A program made the translations under genes and the position numbers. A stretch of DNA of 64,000 nt, from assembly GCF_028617075.1 (NCBI RefSeq), contig NZ_JAQKGV010000009.1:79890-143889 (forward strand). Reading direction: 5' to 3'. This stretch comes from Rubrobacter calidifluminis. Lineage in GTDB: Bacteria; Actinomycetota; Rubrobacteria; Rubrobacterales; Rubrobacteraceae. Shown here one piece after another: positions 50,257 to 58,477 of this stretch (positions within the stretch are counted from its first letter, which is position 1; every line of letters starts with the position of its first letter). The notes beneath the pieces were generated by a model, which saw nothing but the letters and a program-made list of their open reading frames with translations, was not told the DNA's origin and did not search any database.

Positions 50257-50709
50257 ATGGACCACAGAGAGAGGAGCCGACCGATGAAACCGTATCGGTC
50301 GGCTCTGGTTGCCCTGGTGTTCTCAGCTGCGGTCTTTGCCGTTATCTCACTTGTGATTCTCGACTGGAACGAGACCAGCTCCGCGGTCGGTTTGATACAG
50401 GTCAGATTCTTCCTGGCCATCTGGGCGGCGGCCGCTATGGCCCTTGTGATTGCAGGTCTCTTATTACGCAGTGGACGAGCCTCTTTACTGAGACCGCCGC
50501 TGGAGACCCTTTATCATCTGCTAATGGGGCTGGAGCTGGGTCTCATGGTGGGAACCACGGCCTGGGAGGAAGGAGTGCGTCTGGCCGGCTGGACTCAATT
50601 CTGGTTGACGATACCGCTCTTTACAGGCTATGTGTTCACGTTGTTCGACCTCTGGAGGGAGCGGCGTGCCTCAGCGCAGGAGCTGCGCCGCGAGCGGACG
50701 CGCCCTTGA
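50257..50709 (+). CDS. Four-helix membrane protein preceding the bacteriocin gene
   Basis: 150 residues. Four transmembrane helices (about 14-36, 47-68, 83-102, 113-130), with a basic N-terminus and an Arg-rich C-terminus. Excellent AAGGAGG 7 bases before ATG 50257. Not recognised by family. It ends 2 bases before the bacteriocin structural gene, whose own ribosome site is weak, so translation of the two is probably coupled. A role in maturation, leader removal or immunity is possible. Confidence 0.65.
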   Translation: MDHRERSRPMKPYRSALVALVFSAAVFAVISLVILDWNETSSAVGLIQVRFFLAIWAAAAMALVIAGLLLRSGRASLLRPPLETLYHLLMGLELGLMVGTTAWEEGVRLAGWTQFWLTIPLFTGYVFTLFDLWRERRASAQELRRERTRP

Positions 50710-50711
50710 GA

Positions 50712-50942
50712 ATGAGGGAAAATCCTGGTTCCGTCGGGATAGCCGATCTTGCGACCAACCTCGGCATCAGCTACTACGCGGCCAAAAAGGCCATCGATAT
50801 AATCGTGACCTTCTCCAATATAGCGTTGATACTCTCGCTTTTGGCTTCGGTTGTCGAAGCGGGCATCTTTACTGCCGGCATCGTCGCCATTGCCAAGAGG
50901 CTGGCGCTGCGTTACGGCGAGAGGTACGCGGCAGCCTGGTAG
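50712..50942 (+). CDS. Circular bacteriocin precursor, uberolysin/circularin-like
   Basis: 76 residues. Short leader MRENPGSVGIAD, then a hydrophobic, cationic core inferred as Leu13 to Trp76 (64 residues). The core begins LATNLGISYYAAKKAID, matching the uberolysin pattern of LA, GI, AKK and D at equivalent spacing, and ends ERYAAAW; a C-terminal aromatic residue joined to an N-terminal Leu is typical of AS-48/uberolysin-type head-to-tail cyclised bacteriocins. Core size is in the 58-70 range of the class. No cysteines. Flanked by the expected accessory genes (large membrane protein, ABC ATPase, DUF95 protein, small hydrophobic protein). The exact cyclisation site is inferred. Confidence 0.85.
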   Translation: MRENPGSVGIADLATNLGISYYAAKKAIDIIVTFSNIALILSLLASVVEAGIFTAGIVAIAKRLALRYGERYAAAW

Positions 50943-50973
50943 GGGGTATCCGGGGTCGCCAATTGCGTACACA

Positions 50974-51015
50974 GCAGATCGGGGCTCGGCCGGCTAGGTC
51001 GTAGCCCCGATCTGC
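50974..51015 (+). terminator. Perfect 13-bp hairpin between bacteriocin gene and export genes
   Basis: GCAGATCGGGGCT (50974-50986) pairs exactly with AGCCCCGATCTGC (51003-51015) around a 16-base loop. It lies 32 bases after the precursor stop and 25 bases before the next start. There is no U tract, so it probably acts as a partial terminator or mRNA-end stabiliser that keeps precursor message in excess over transporter message. Confidence 0.7.
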
Positions 51016-51039
51016 AGCGCAGAGAAGAGAGATTGGCCC

Positions 51040-52902
51040 GTGAGTCCCAAACCAAGGATCGAGCTTCGGGGTATCGAGCGAGTTCTCCGGAAGGGTTCGC
51101 CCGCTGAGCGAATCGCGGGACGGGGCCCGGCTGGTGGTGCTCACCGTTTCGGCGGGGACGGTGCCTGGAGGGCGGCGCTCGCGCTGTCGCTCGTGGATTT
51201 CCATAGAGCGTACAATCGACTGCTCGAAGCCCTTCCCGGGACCCTGGAATCGTCGCTCAGGGAACGTTCGTTCCGGACTCGAACTCTCGGGTGGTTCATC
51301 GTCGGGCTGGCCGTGGCCGCGCTCATCGCGACGGTTGCGTTCGCGCTCTTCGCCGCCGTTTTCGAGGCCATCGAAATCGCGGTGGGGGCGGGAATGGCGG
51401 ACCTGAAGGAGATAGGTGCCATCGCCGTGGTCACGGTGTTGCTGGGAGAGACCAGAGGTGCTGTCAAGGGTCTGGAGCGGGCGGCTCATCCGGAGGACTA
51501 CGAGCTTCTCTACCGGAGCCCTGTACCAGCGAGCGCCTTCGTGCTGTGCCGCTTCTTGCTCGCCGCTGCCGTGCGTTCGACCTCGATATGGCTCTTCGTG
51601 GTCGGCCCCGCTGTAGCCGCTTCTATCTGGATCCTCGGAAACTCCCCGCTCGCATTTCTGGCCTGGGCGGCCCTGTACGCACCCTTCTTGGCGGCTGTGG
51701 TCACCCTTCGGAGCGCATGGGGGGTGGTCGGGTACAGGATCAAAAGCTCCACGCACGCGGCTTTCGGGTCCTCTGCAGCCGGCATCGCGCTGGGTTGCGG
51801 GGTCGCCGCGGGGCTTGCAGGCGTCCTTGCGTTACTCGTTACGCGTCTGTTGGGAGGGGCGCAGGAGGTTGTGGCTTCGATCAGAACCTTTCTAGCGAGC
51901 CGCAGCGTGGAAACCTTCGCCGAACGGGCCTGGCTTCCTTCTAACTGGTTCGTCTTCTCGCTGGCGGACGCGGCTTCCGGACGGGCCGTGTCGGCTTTCT
52001 GGTGGACTGTCCTCGCGTACGTGGTTGTCGTTCCCGTCGCCATCATTGTCATTTGGGCGACTGCGCGCCTCATACCGATGGGCTCCCAGTGGGGCTACGA
52101 GCGATCCATGCGGGAGGACGGGGTTACCCGGTTTGTCGCCTCTGGCGTGTCCGCCGTGGCTGGCAGGTTTGGTCCCATCCTTGCCAAAGACCTTCGCGCT
52201 CTATCCCGGGCAACTCCGGTGGTGCGTCGACGGTTTTCGACGATGTTGTTCCTGATGGCTACCTTAATCGGCTTCGTGGTCGGGCTCGGTGTCGGAGGCG
52301 CCTACCAGGCTCACTCGTGGCAGGCTGTTTTTCCTCTTCTGATCTTCTCTTATACGCTGTGTTCTTTCGCCGGGGAGGCCCTGCTTCCCGTGACGGCGAT
52401 CGACGCGGAGGGTGAAGCCATAGATCTGTTGCGTCGGGCGTCGGTGCCGCTGATGCGCATCTTCGCGGCTAAGGCGACCCTTCAGGTCGTGCTCCTTACG
52501 GTGTTCTGCTCAACCTTGTTGGTTTCCTCTCACGCCTTCTTGCGGTATCCGTCAGCGTTGTTCGGTGCCGCGCTGTGCATCGGAATCGCGTCCGCGCTGG
52601 CGTGTGGGGTGAGTCAGGTGGGGAGCAGCGCGGTCTATCCCAGGTTCGACTGGGAGCACCACCGGGAGATCGGCAACTCTCCACGCGCCTCGACGCTCTC
52701 CAGCATAGCTTCGGGCCTCTACCTGACGCTGGCGCTGGAGGCCGCGGCGATATGCGGCATCCTGCACTACTTCGGTTACCTGGAAGAGGACACGATGCTC
52801 CTTGCCACCGGAGCAGGTGTGCTCCTGTCGGCCGCGTTGGTTACTTTTGGATTGGTACTGTTGGTCCGGCAGCGCGGGCACCGGCATTGGGGAGGAGCCT
52901 GA
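51040..52902 (+). CDS. Large polytopic membrane protein, circular-bacteriocin maturation/export type
   Basis: 620 residues with roughly ten to twelve transmembrane helices and a polar N-terminus of about 80 residues. It has the permease-like look of the large membrane proteins (about 550-600 residues) of circular-bacteriocin operons, which are thought to act in cyclisation or secretion. No ATPase domain is present; the separate ATPase gene starts 3 bases after its stop. GTG start 51040. Function assigned mainly from context. Confidence 0.72.
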   Translation: MSPKPRIELRGIERVLRKGSPAERIAGRGPAGGAHRFGGDGAWRAALALSLVDFHRAYNRLLEALPGTLESSLRERSFRTRTLGWFIVGLAVAALIATVAFALFAAVFEAIEIAVGAGMADLKEIGAIAVVTVLLGETRGAVKGLERAAHPEDYELLYRSPVPASAFVLCRFLLAAAVRSTSIWLFVVGPAVAASIWILGNSPLAFLAWAALYAPFLAAVVTLRSAWGVVGYRIKSSTHAAFGSSAAGIALGCGVAAGLAGVLALLVTRLLGGAQEVVASIRTFLASRSVETFAERAWLPSNWFVFSLADAASGRAVSAFWWTVLAYVVVVPVAIIVIWATARLIPMGSQWGYERSMREDGVTRFVASGVSAVAGRFGPILAKDLRALSRATPVVRRRFSTMLFLMATLIGFVVGLGVGGAYQAHSWQAVFPLLIFSYTLCSFAGEALLPVTAIDAEGEAIDLLRRASVPLMRIFAAKATLQVVLLTVFCSTLLVSSHAFLRYPSALFGAALCIGIASALACGVSQVGSSAVYPRFDWEHHREIGNSPRASTLSSIASGLYLTLALEAAAICGILHYFGYLEEDTMLLATGAGVLLSAALVTFGLVLLVRQRGHRHWGGA

Positions 52903-52905
52903 TCC

Positions 52906-53628
52906 GTGTTTCCGATAGAGCTAGACGGGGTCACCAGGTCTTACGGCGAGGTGCGGGCATTGGATGGAGTGTCGCTCCGGGTGCGGGCAGGGGAGATCCA
53001 CGGCCTGCTGGGCCCCAACGGTGCCGGCAAGACCACCCTCATGCGCATCATCGCCGGGCTGGTCTCGCAGGACTCCGGAGAGGTGTTCATCGCGGGTCTG
53101 AACGTGCGAGACGCTCCACGGCGAACACGCAGGGCCGTGGGCTTCGTACCGGATTCGCCCTTCCTCTACAGGTACCTGACCGGGCGGCAGTATCTGGAGT
53201 TCGTCGCCGATCTCTGGGGTCTTCCGGAGGATGAGAAGATAAAGGCCGTCGAGGATGGTTTGAAGCGGTTTGGCCTCGCAGATCGCGCGCAACACGTGAT
53301 CGGCTCGTACTCGTTCGGTATGCGCCAGAAGCTGGCCGTGGCCGGAGCACTTCTGCAGGGGCCGACCGTGCTCGTTCTGGACGAACCTCTGACCGGGTTC
53401 GACCCGCCAAGCTCCCGGTTCATGAAAGACTTTCTGCGCTCCTTCGCAGACGCTGGGAGAGCTGTTTTCCTGTCGACCTACATCCTAGAGCTTGCCCACG
53501 GCCTCTGCGACCGCGTGAGCATAATATCCGACGGGAGGATAATCCTTGAGCGTGAGACCGACGGAGACACGTCCGGTTTCGAGCGGTCGGTGCTGAACGC
53601 GATAGATCAATCCGGGGGCTCATCTTGA
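52906..53628 (+). CDS. ABC transporter ATPase of the circular bacteriocin operon
   Basis: 240 residues. Walker A GLLGPNGAGKTTLM, signature YSFGMRQKLAVA, Walker B VLVLDEPLTGFDP and the switch region STYILELAHG, in which Tyr replaces the usual switch His (SSH). GTG start 52906 behind GGAGGAG. It should power the large membrane protein encoded directly upstream. Its stop overlaps the DUF95 gene as TTGA. Confidence 0.9.
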   Translation: MFPIELDGVTRSYGEVRALDGVSLRVRAGEIHGLLGPNGAGKTTLMRIIAGLVSQDSGEVFIAGLNVRDAPRRTRRAVGFVPDSPFLYRYLTGRQYLEFVADLWGLPEDEKIKAVEDGLKRFGLADRAQHVIGSYSFGMRQKLAVAGALLQGPTVLVLDEPLTGFDPPSSRFMKDFLRSFADAGRAVFLSTYILELAHGLCDRVSIISDGRIILERETDGDTSGFERSVLNAIDQSGGSS

Positions 53629-54239
53629 GCGAGCGCGACTCGTCACAGAGCAGGACCACTCCCGGGCCGTTGGAGTCAGTGTTCTACCCCGGCGCCTGCT
53701 TGGCAGGACGTTTCCTGCGGCGTAATGCGATCCTCTTCGCTCTCTGTCTGAGTTGCTATCTGGCGGGTGCCCTTGCGGGAGGCGTAATGGCTGTGAACGG
53801 CTTCTCTGGAGGTGAGACGATCGGCGCAGACCAGTTCGGGGCACCAGGCAACCCGCTCGGGATCGCCGGCAATAACCTTGTAGCGGTCGCGCTGGTGGCG
53901 CTCGGCTCTGTCACCTTCGGCGTCCTCGCGGCGCTTCTCCTGTTCGGCAACGGGATGGGTGCCGGTATAGCAGTCGGCGCAAAGCTGAACGAGGGCTGGT
54001 CTCTGGTGGAGATCACCGCGGGGGTCCTGCCTCACGGTCTCCTCGAGATACCCGGGCTGCTGTTCGCTGGTGTCGTTGGTTTCAAGGGTTTGCACTGGTG
54101 TCTGGCGACGATAAAAGGCAAGTCAGTGGAGAACCCGTTCGGAGACTGCCTGGTCGGCCTGGCGCTTGCGGCTCTGCTGATAATCTGCGCTGCGCCCGTT
54201 GAGGCGTACGTGACGCCCGTGCTTATGGAAGCGTTCTGA
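53625..54239 (+). CDS. SpoIIM/DUF95 family membrane protein of the bacteriocin operon
   Basis: 204 residues with about five transmembrane helices. DUF95 hallmark VLPHGLLEIPGLLFAG at about 135-150. DUF95 proteins occur in nearly all circular-bacteriocin operons (for example AS-48, uberolysin and circularin loci), where they are needed for secretion, maturation or full immunity. TTG start 53625 overlaps the ATPase stop. Its presence beside the 76-residue precursor is the strongest context evidence for the class. Confidence 0.88.
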   Translation: MSERDSSQSRTTPGPLESVFYPGACLAGRFLRRNAILFALCLSCYLAGALAGGVMAVNGFSGGETIGADQFGAPGNPLGIAGNNLVAVALVALGSVTFGVLAALLLFGNGMGAGIAVGAKLNEGWSLVEITAGVLPHGLLEIPGLLFAGVVGFKGLHWCLATIKGKSVENPFGDCLVGLALAALLIICAAPVEAYVTPVLMEAF

Positions 54240-54252
54240 GGAGGAGAACTTG

Positions 54253-54504
54253 ATGCGAGAGGGGAGAGACAGAGATCTGGACACATCGGAGAAGCTGCTG
54301 GTACTGGCCATACCCGCCAGCGCGATCTCCGCTCTCGTCGTCTCGTTCTTCGAGCCCAGGCTCGTGCTGCTGTTTCTCTTTGGCGGACCTTGCGCGGCCT
54401 TTGTCGCCAGACCACTTCGGGGCTCGAAGACGTTGAGGTTCATAGCCGCCGGCGGCTTCGCTCTCCTCTTAATATCGACTGTGGTGATGTTCTTGGAAGG
54501 ATGA
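54253..54504 (+). CDS. Small hydrophobic protein, probable bacteriocin immunity
   Basis: 83 residues with two to three transmembrane stretches (about 13-32, 35-50 and 60-80) and basic residues near the N-terminus and between helices (RPLRGSKTLR). GAGGAG is 6 bases before ATG 54253. Small cationic hydrophobic proteins at this place in circular-bacteriocin operons give self-immunity; assignment is by position and character, not by recognised sequence. Confidence 0.6.
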   Translation: MREGRDRDLDTSEKLLVLAIPASAISALVVSFFEPRLVLLFLFGGPCAAFVARPLRGSKTLRFIAAGGFALLLISTVVMFLEG

Positions 54505-54510
54505 TCCTGC

Positions 54511-55413
54511 ATGCACGCTGATGCGATAGTCGAGACCCGAAATCTGACCAAGCGCTACGGCCGGATAAATGCCGTGGACGGCCTCGACCTCACGGTGCGC
54601 CGGGGCGAGGTCTACGGCTTCCTCGGCCCCAACGGCGCCGGCAAAACCACCACCCTGAAGATGCTGTTGGGCCTGGTCCGCCCGACTTCCGGTTCGGCAA
54701 GCGTGCTCGGCGGGGAGCCGGGGGCTCCTGAGGGCCTGAAGAGGGTGGGCGCGCTGGTGGAGTCCCCCGCCTTCTACCCCTACCTTTCAGGCAGGGACAA
54801 CCTCAGGGTGATCGCCCGCTACTGTGGTGCGCTGCCCTCACGGGTGGACGAGATGCTCGAGACGGTCGAGCTCTCGGGGAGGGCCAAAGACAGGTTCAAG
54901 AAATATTCGCTCGGGATGAAGCAGCGGCTCGGGGTGGCCGCGGCGCTCCTGAAGGACCCGGAGCTCCTCATCCTCGACGAGCCTACCAACGGGCTGGACC
55001 CGAAGGGGATGGCGGACATGCGCGAGCTGATAAGGAGGCTCGGTCGCGGCGAGAGGACCGTGCTGCTCTCCAGCCATCTCCTCAGGGAGGTCGAGCAGAT
55101 CTGCGACCGGGTCGGCGTCATCCGCAAGGGCCGCCTCGTCGCCGAGGGCACCGTCGCCGAGCTGCGCAGTAAAGCAGGCCTGCTCGTGCGCGCCGCGCCG
55201 CTGGAGGACGCCGCGAAGATAGCGGAGGGGCTCGTGGGCGTCGAAGAAGTCGAGGTCTCGGGCGGCCTGCTGAGGCTCACCACCGACCCGGGACGCGCCG
55301 CCGAGATAAACCGCAGGCACGTCTCAGCGGGCCTGGACGTCAGCGAGCTCAGGCCGGCGGAGCAGTCGCTGGAGGAGGTCTTCCTGGAACTTACTGCAGA
55401 GGAGGTGCTCTGA
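54511..55413 (+). CDS. ABC transporter ATPase, BcrA/LanF-type immunity
   Basis: 300 residues. Walker A GFLGPNGAGKTTT, signature YSLGMKQRLGVA, Walker B LLILDEPTNGLDP and SSHLLREVEQ; a C-terminal domain of about 80 residues ends in QSLEEVFLELT. The YSLGMKQRL motif places it with bacitracin/lantibiotic-resistance ATPases. Begins 6 bases after the small hydrophobic gene, and its stop overlaps the permease start (TGATG). A second immunity layer for the bacteriocin is likely. Confidence 0.92.
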   Translation: MHADAIVETRNLTKRYGRINAVDGLDLTVRRGEVYGFLGPNGAGKTTTLKMLLGLVRPTSGSASVLGGEPGAPEGLKRVGALVESPAFYPYLSGRDNLRVIARYCGALPSRVDEMLETVELSGRAKDRFKKYSLGMKQRLGVAAALLKDPELLILDEPTNGLDPKGMADMRELIRRLGRGERTVLLSSHLLREVEQICDRVGVIRKGRLVAEGTVAELRSKAGLLVRAAPLEDAAKIAEGLVGVEEVEVSGGLLRLTTDPGRAAEINRRHVSAGLDVSELRPAEQSLEEVFLELTAEEVL

Positions 55414-56279
55414 TGCTCGCGAGCTTCGCGGCGGAGCTGCTCAAGCTCAGGAAGCGCCCGGCGACATTGATCCTCTGGACGATCTTCGGGCTCTCGATCG
55501 TGCTTTTGGGGTATCTGCTTACATATCTGCTGCTCACGGCGCTGGACGGCGGGGCTTCCTTGCAGGGACCCCGGCAGGATGCACCGGTCGCGGCAAAGGG
55601 CGCTGTCGCCGAGCTCTACCCGCGAAACGTGCTGGCCACCACCCTGCGGTCGTTCGGAGGGATCGGCGCAGGGGTGGCCCTTATCTTCGGCGCGCTGTCT
55701 GTCAGCGGCGAATACGGATGGGATACCCTGAAGATCGTCCTGACGCAGCGTCCGGGCAGGCTCTCTGTGCTCGCGGGCAAAGTAACCGCGGTCGGGGTCG
55801 TAGTGCTCGTCGGCGCTGCCGCCGGCCTGGTGCTCGGCGCCCTGTGCAGCTACTCGGTCTCCCTCGCCGAAGGAGCCCCCGTAAGCTGGCCGTCTGCAGG
55901 CCGGTGGCTCGAAGCGCTCGGGGCGGGCTGGCTGATCCTCGCCACCAACGCCTACATGGGTCTCTTCCTCGCCGTCTTGCTTCGCAGCGGCGCCCTGAGC
56001 GTCGGGATCGGGCTCGTCTACCTGCTCGTCGTGGAGGGCCTTCTGACCGGCCTTGCGGCTTTCAACGATCGCCTGGAGACCTTTGTTGGAGCGCTGCCCG
56101 GCCGCAACTCTACAGACCTCGTGGCAGCTTTCGGTCAAAGCGCTCTGACTCCGCAGTCCGGTCCTCTCCCTGCAGAGCCCGTAGAACCTCAGCAGACCTC
56201 GCTCGTGCTGGCAGCCTACCTGACAGGGTTTGTAGTGCTCTCCGCGCTCGTCTTCACCCGGCGAGAGGTCACATCCTGA
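55413..56279 (+). CDS. ABC-2 permease partner of the immunity ATPase
   Basis: 288 residues, six transmembrane helices, starting with AELLKLRKRPATLILW and containing SVSGEYGWDTLKIVLTQRPGR, both standard in ABC-2 bacitracin/multidrug-type permeases. ATG 55413 overlaps the ATPase stop. It closes the bacteriocin locus; the 269 bases that follow (to 56548) contain no gene or hairpin I can support. Confidence 0.9.
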   Translation: MLASFAAELLKLRKRPATLILWTIFGLSIVLLGYLLTYLLLTALDGGASLQGPRQDAPVAAKGAVAELYPRNVLATTLRSFGGIGAGVALIFGALSVSGEYGWDTLKIVLTQRPGRLSVLAGKVTAVGVVVLVGAAAGLVLGALCSYSVSLAEGAPVSWPSAGRWLEALGAGWLILATNAYMGLFLAVLLRSGALSVGIGLVYLLVVEGLLTGLAAFNDRLETFVGALPGRNSTDLVAAFGQSALTPQSGPLPAEPVEPQQTSLVLAAYLTGFVVLSALVFTRREVTS

Positions 56280-56548
56280 ACTTCAACCTGCATGGGCGAT
56301 ACTGGAGCAGCTTTCTCAGTACATGCCCGAGAGGTGTTCGTTCGTTTGCCCACCGCGGGGCCGGTATGGCGGGCCTTTCCCTGCTTCCCAGATCCAGCTG
56401 CTGGTCTTGGCGGTATTTCTGCTGCTGTAAGTCTGCGAGTCATTACTCTTTGAGCTTGGCGCTCTGCATGGTGCTCAGGGGCGCGCAGGCTTCGTCGCGG
56501 TGATGGGGGATAGCCGCCGGGTGTCCCTGCTCCTGCCGGGATGACAGG

Positions 56549-57625
56549 CTATATCGCCCTCCGGATGGCGCTGAGGTAATCCTTCAGACGCCGGTAACAT
56601 CCCTTAAGTACGGAGAGCCTGACGTGCTCCTCGTCCTGGTGGGCCTGCTCGGGGATGCCGGGACCGTAGTTCGCAGCCGGGACCCCGGCCGCGGCGAAGC
56701 GGGCGACGTCGGTCCAGCCCTGCTTGGCCCGCACCTCGGTCTCCGAGGCGAGCTCCTGCAGCAGAGGGTCACCGAGCGCGGGGGGCGCCCCGGCGGCGAA
56801 ATCCTTCACCTCGAAGGAGAACCCGTGCTCGCGCGCCAGTTTCGCGAAGGTCCGCTCCACGTGATCGCGGCCCCTTCCCGGCGCGAAGCGGTGGTTGACG
56901 TTGATACGAAACTCGTCCGGGACGACGTTGGTCGCGACCCCGCCGCGGGCGAGGGTTGGCGTGAGAACCTCGTAGAACCTGAGTCCCTCGATCTCGACCT
57001 CCTCCGGCATACTCTCGTGCAGCGCGGCGAGGAACCCACCGGCTTTCGAGATCGCGTTCTCCCCCAGCCAGGGCCTCGCGGCGTGCGCGGATCTTCCCCG
57101 GAAGACGACCTCGACCTGCGCGGTCCCGGCGCAGCCGGCCTCGAGCGCCCCGGCGGTGGGCTCCGGGATGAGCGCGAGCCTCGCCTCCAGCACCTCCGGA
57201 TACTCCTCGAAGACCCTCCCGAGACCGTTCTCCTCGTGCGGCCCTTCCTCCCGCTCGTAGAAGACGAAGAGGGGTTCAACCCGCGCCTCATCCCAGTCCA
57301 GGTTCTCCATCAGGGCGAGCATCAGGGCGTCCCCACCCTTCATGTCCGAGGCCCCGCGGCCGTAGACCTCATCTCCCTCCACCCGCACCGGGATACCGCC
57401 CTCCGGCTCCGGCACGGTGTCCAGGTGGCCGGCGAAGACCAGCTTCGGGCGCGAAGGGTCGGGGGTGCGGCGTCGGACGACGAGGTTGTTGGAGGTGCGC
57501 CCGACGCTCCAGAGCCCGGAGCCTGCCAGCCGCGCCTCGAGGTCGTCGCAGAGGCGCTTCTCCTCTCCGGTGACGCTCGGGCGCTCGAGGAAGAAGAGCA
57601 GCGCCTCGAGCAGCCTCTCCCTCAA
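56549..57625 (-). CDS. dapE: Succinyl-diaminopimelate desuccinylase
   Basis: 358 residues. M20 peptidase fold: FAGHLDTVPEP (first metal His/Asp), RGASDMKGGDALML (bridging Asp), FYEREEGPHEENGL (general-base and metal Glu), a lid domain with RSAHAARPWLGENAI, and a late metal His in EQAHQDEE. It removes succinate from N-succinyl-LL-DAP. TTG 57625 overlaps the dapD stop (TTGA); a longer open frame upstream runs antisense to nothing and through dapD, so is discarded. Third gene of dapC-dapD-dapE. Confidence 0.88.
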   Translation of the reverse strand: MRERLLEALLFFLERPSVTGEEKRLCDDLEARLAGSGLWSVGRTSNNLVVRRRTPDPSRPKLVFAGHLDTVPEPEGGIPVRVEGDEVYGRGASDMKGGDALMLALMENLDWDEARVEPLFVFYEREEGPHEENGLGRVFEEYPEVLEARLALIPEPTAGALEAGCAGTAQVEVVFRGRSAHAARPWLGENAISKAGGFLAALHESMPEEVEIEGLRFYEVLTPTLARGGVATNVVPDEFRINVNHRFAPGRGRDHVERTFAKLAREHGFSFEVKDFAAGAPPALGDPLLQELASETEVRAKQGWTDVARFAAAGVPAANYGPGIPEQAHQDEEHVRLSVLKGCYRRLKDYLSAIRRAI

Positions 57626-58455
57626 GAGGGCACCCCGAACTCGCGCAGCGCCTGGTTGAGCGAGGTCTTGCGGTCGGTCGACTCCCTGCGCCGCCCGATG
57701 ATGAGCGCCGCCTGAAGCTGGTAGGTGCCGCTCGGGAACTCGCGCGGGCGGCTCCCCGCGACGACGACCGAGCGCGGCGGGACGTAGCCGCGGTGGACGA
57801 CCTCCCTCTCCCCGGTAACGTCTATTATCGGGGTGGAGGCCGTGAGCACCACGTTCGCCCCCAGCACCGCCTCCTCCCCGACGCGCACCCCCTCGACGAC
57901 GATGGCGCGAGATCCGATGAACGCTCCGTCTTCGATCACGACCGGCATCGCCCCCGGCGGCTCGAGCACCCCGCCTATTCCCGCGCCGCCGGAGAGGTGG
58001 ACGTTGCGTCCGATCTGGGCGCCCGAGCCCACCGTCGCCCAGGTGTCGACCATCGTCCCGCTTCCGACCCAGGCTCCGATGTTGACGTAGCCGGGCATCA
58101 CCACCACGCCGGGCTCGAGGTAGGCTCCGTAGCGCACCGTCCCCGGCGGCACGACCCTCACCCCCGCCTCGGCGAGGTTCTTCTTCGTCGGTATTCTGTC
58201 GCGGTATTCGAAGGGACCCGAGTTTATCGTGCGCATCTCGGCTACGACGAAGTAGAGGTTTATCGCCTGCATCACCCAGGCGTTCGAGCGCCACTCGCCG
58301 CCGTGCTTCTCGGCGACCCGGATCTCACCGCGGTCCAGGGCCGCGATGGCGTCGAAGACTGCCTGCCTGTACTCCTCTTCCTCGAGCAGCCCGCGGTCTC
58401 GATAGGCGGCCTCTATCCTCTCTCTCAAAGGCTTCCCTCCGGTATCCTCGAACAC
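57622..58455 (-). CDS. dapD: Tetrahydrodipicolinate N-succinyltransferase
   Basis: 277 residues. N-terminal helical domain (about 8-60), then a left-handed beta-helix of hexapeptide repeats (about 105-230: GAYLEPGVVVMPGYVNIGAWVG, TWATVGSGAQIGRNVHLSGG), as in DapD. Uses succinyl-CoA. GTG start at 58455. 22 bases after dapC and overlapping dapE, so the lysine/DAP succinylase branch is encoded as one unit. Confidence 0.93.
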   Translation of the reverse strand: MFEDTGGKPLRERIEAAYRDRGLLEEEEYRQAVFDAIAALDRGEIRVAEKHGGEWRSNAWVMQAINLYFVVAEMRTINSGPFEYRDRIPTKKNLAEAGVRVVPPGTVRYGAYLEPGVVVMPGYVNIGAWVGSGTMVDTWATVGSGAQIGRNVHLSGGAGIGGVLEPPGAMPVVIEDGAFIGSRAIVVEGVRVGEEAVLGANVVLTASTPIIDVTGEREVVHRGYVPPRSVVVAGSRPREFPSGTYQLQAALIIGRRRESTDRKTSLNQALREFGVPS

Positions 58456-58477
58456 CTCTTCCCGGACCGGGAGCAGT

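Noticed and set aside
56280..56548. Extra small bacteriocin gene after the immunity permease
   Set aside because: The open frames there lack ribosome sites, and their Ser/Cys/Arg-rich products look random.
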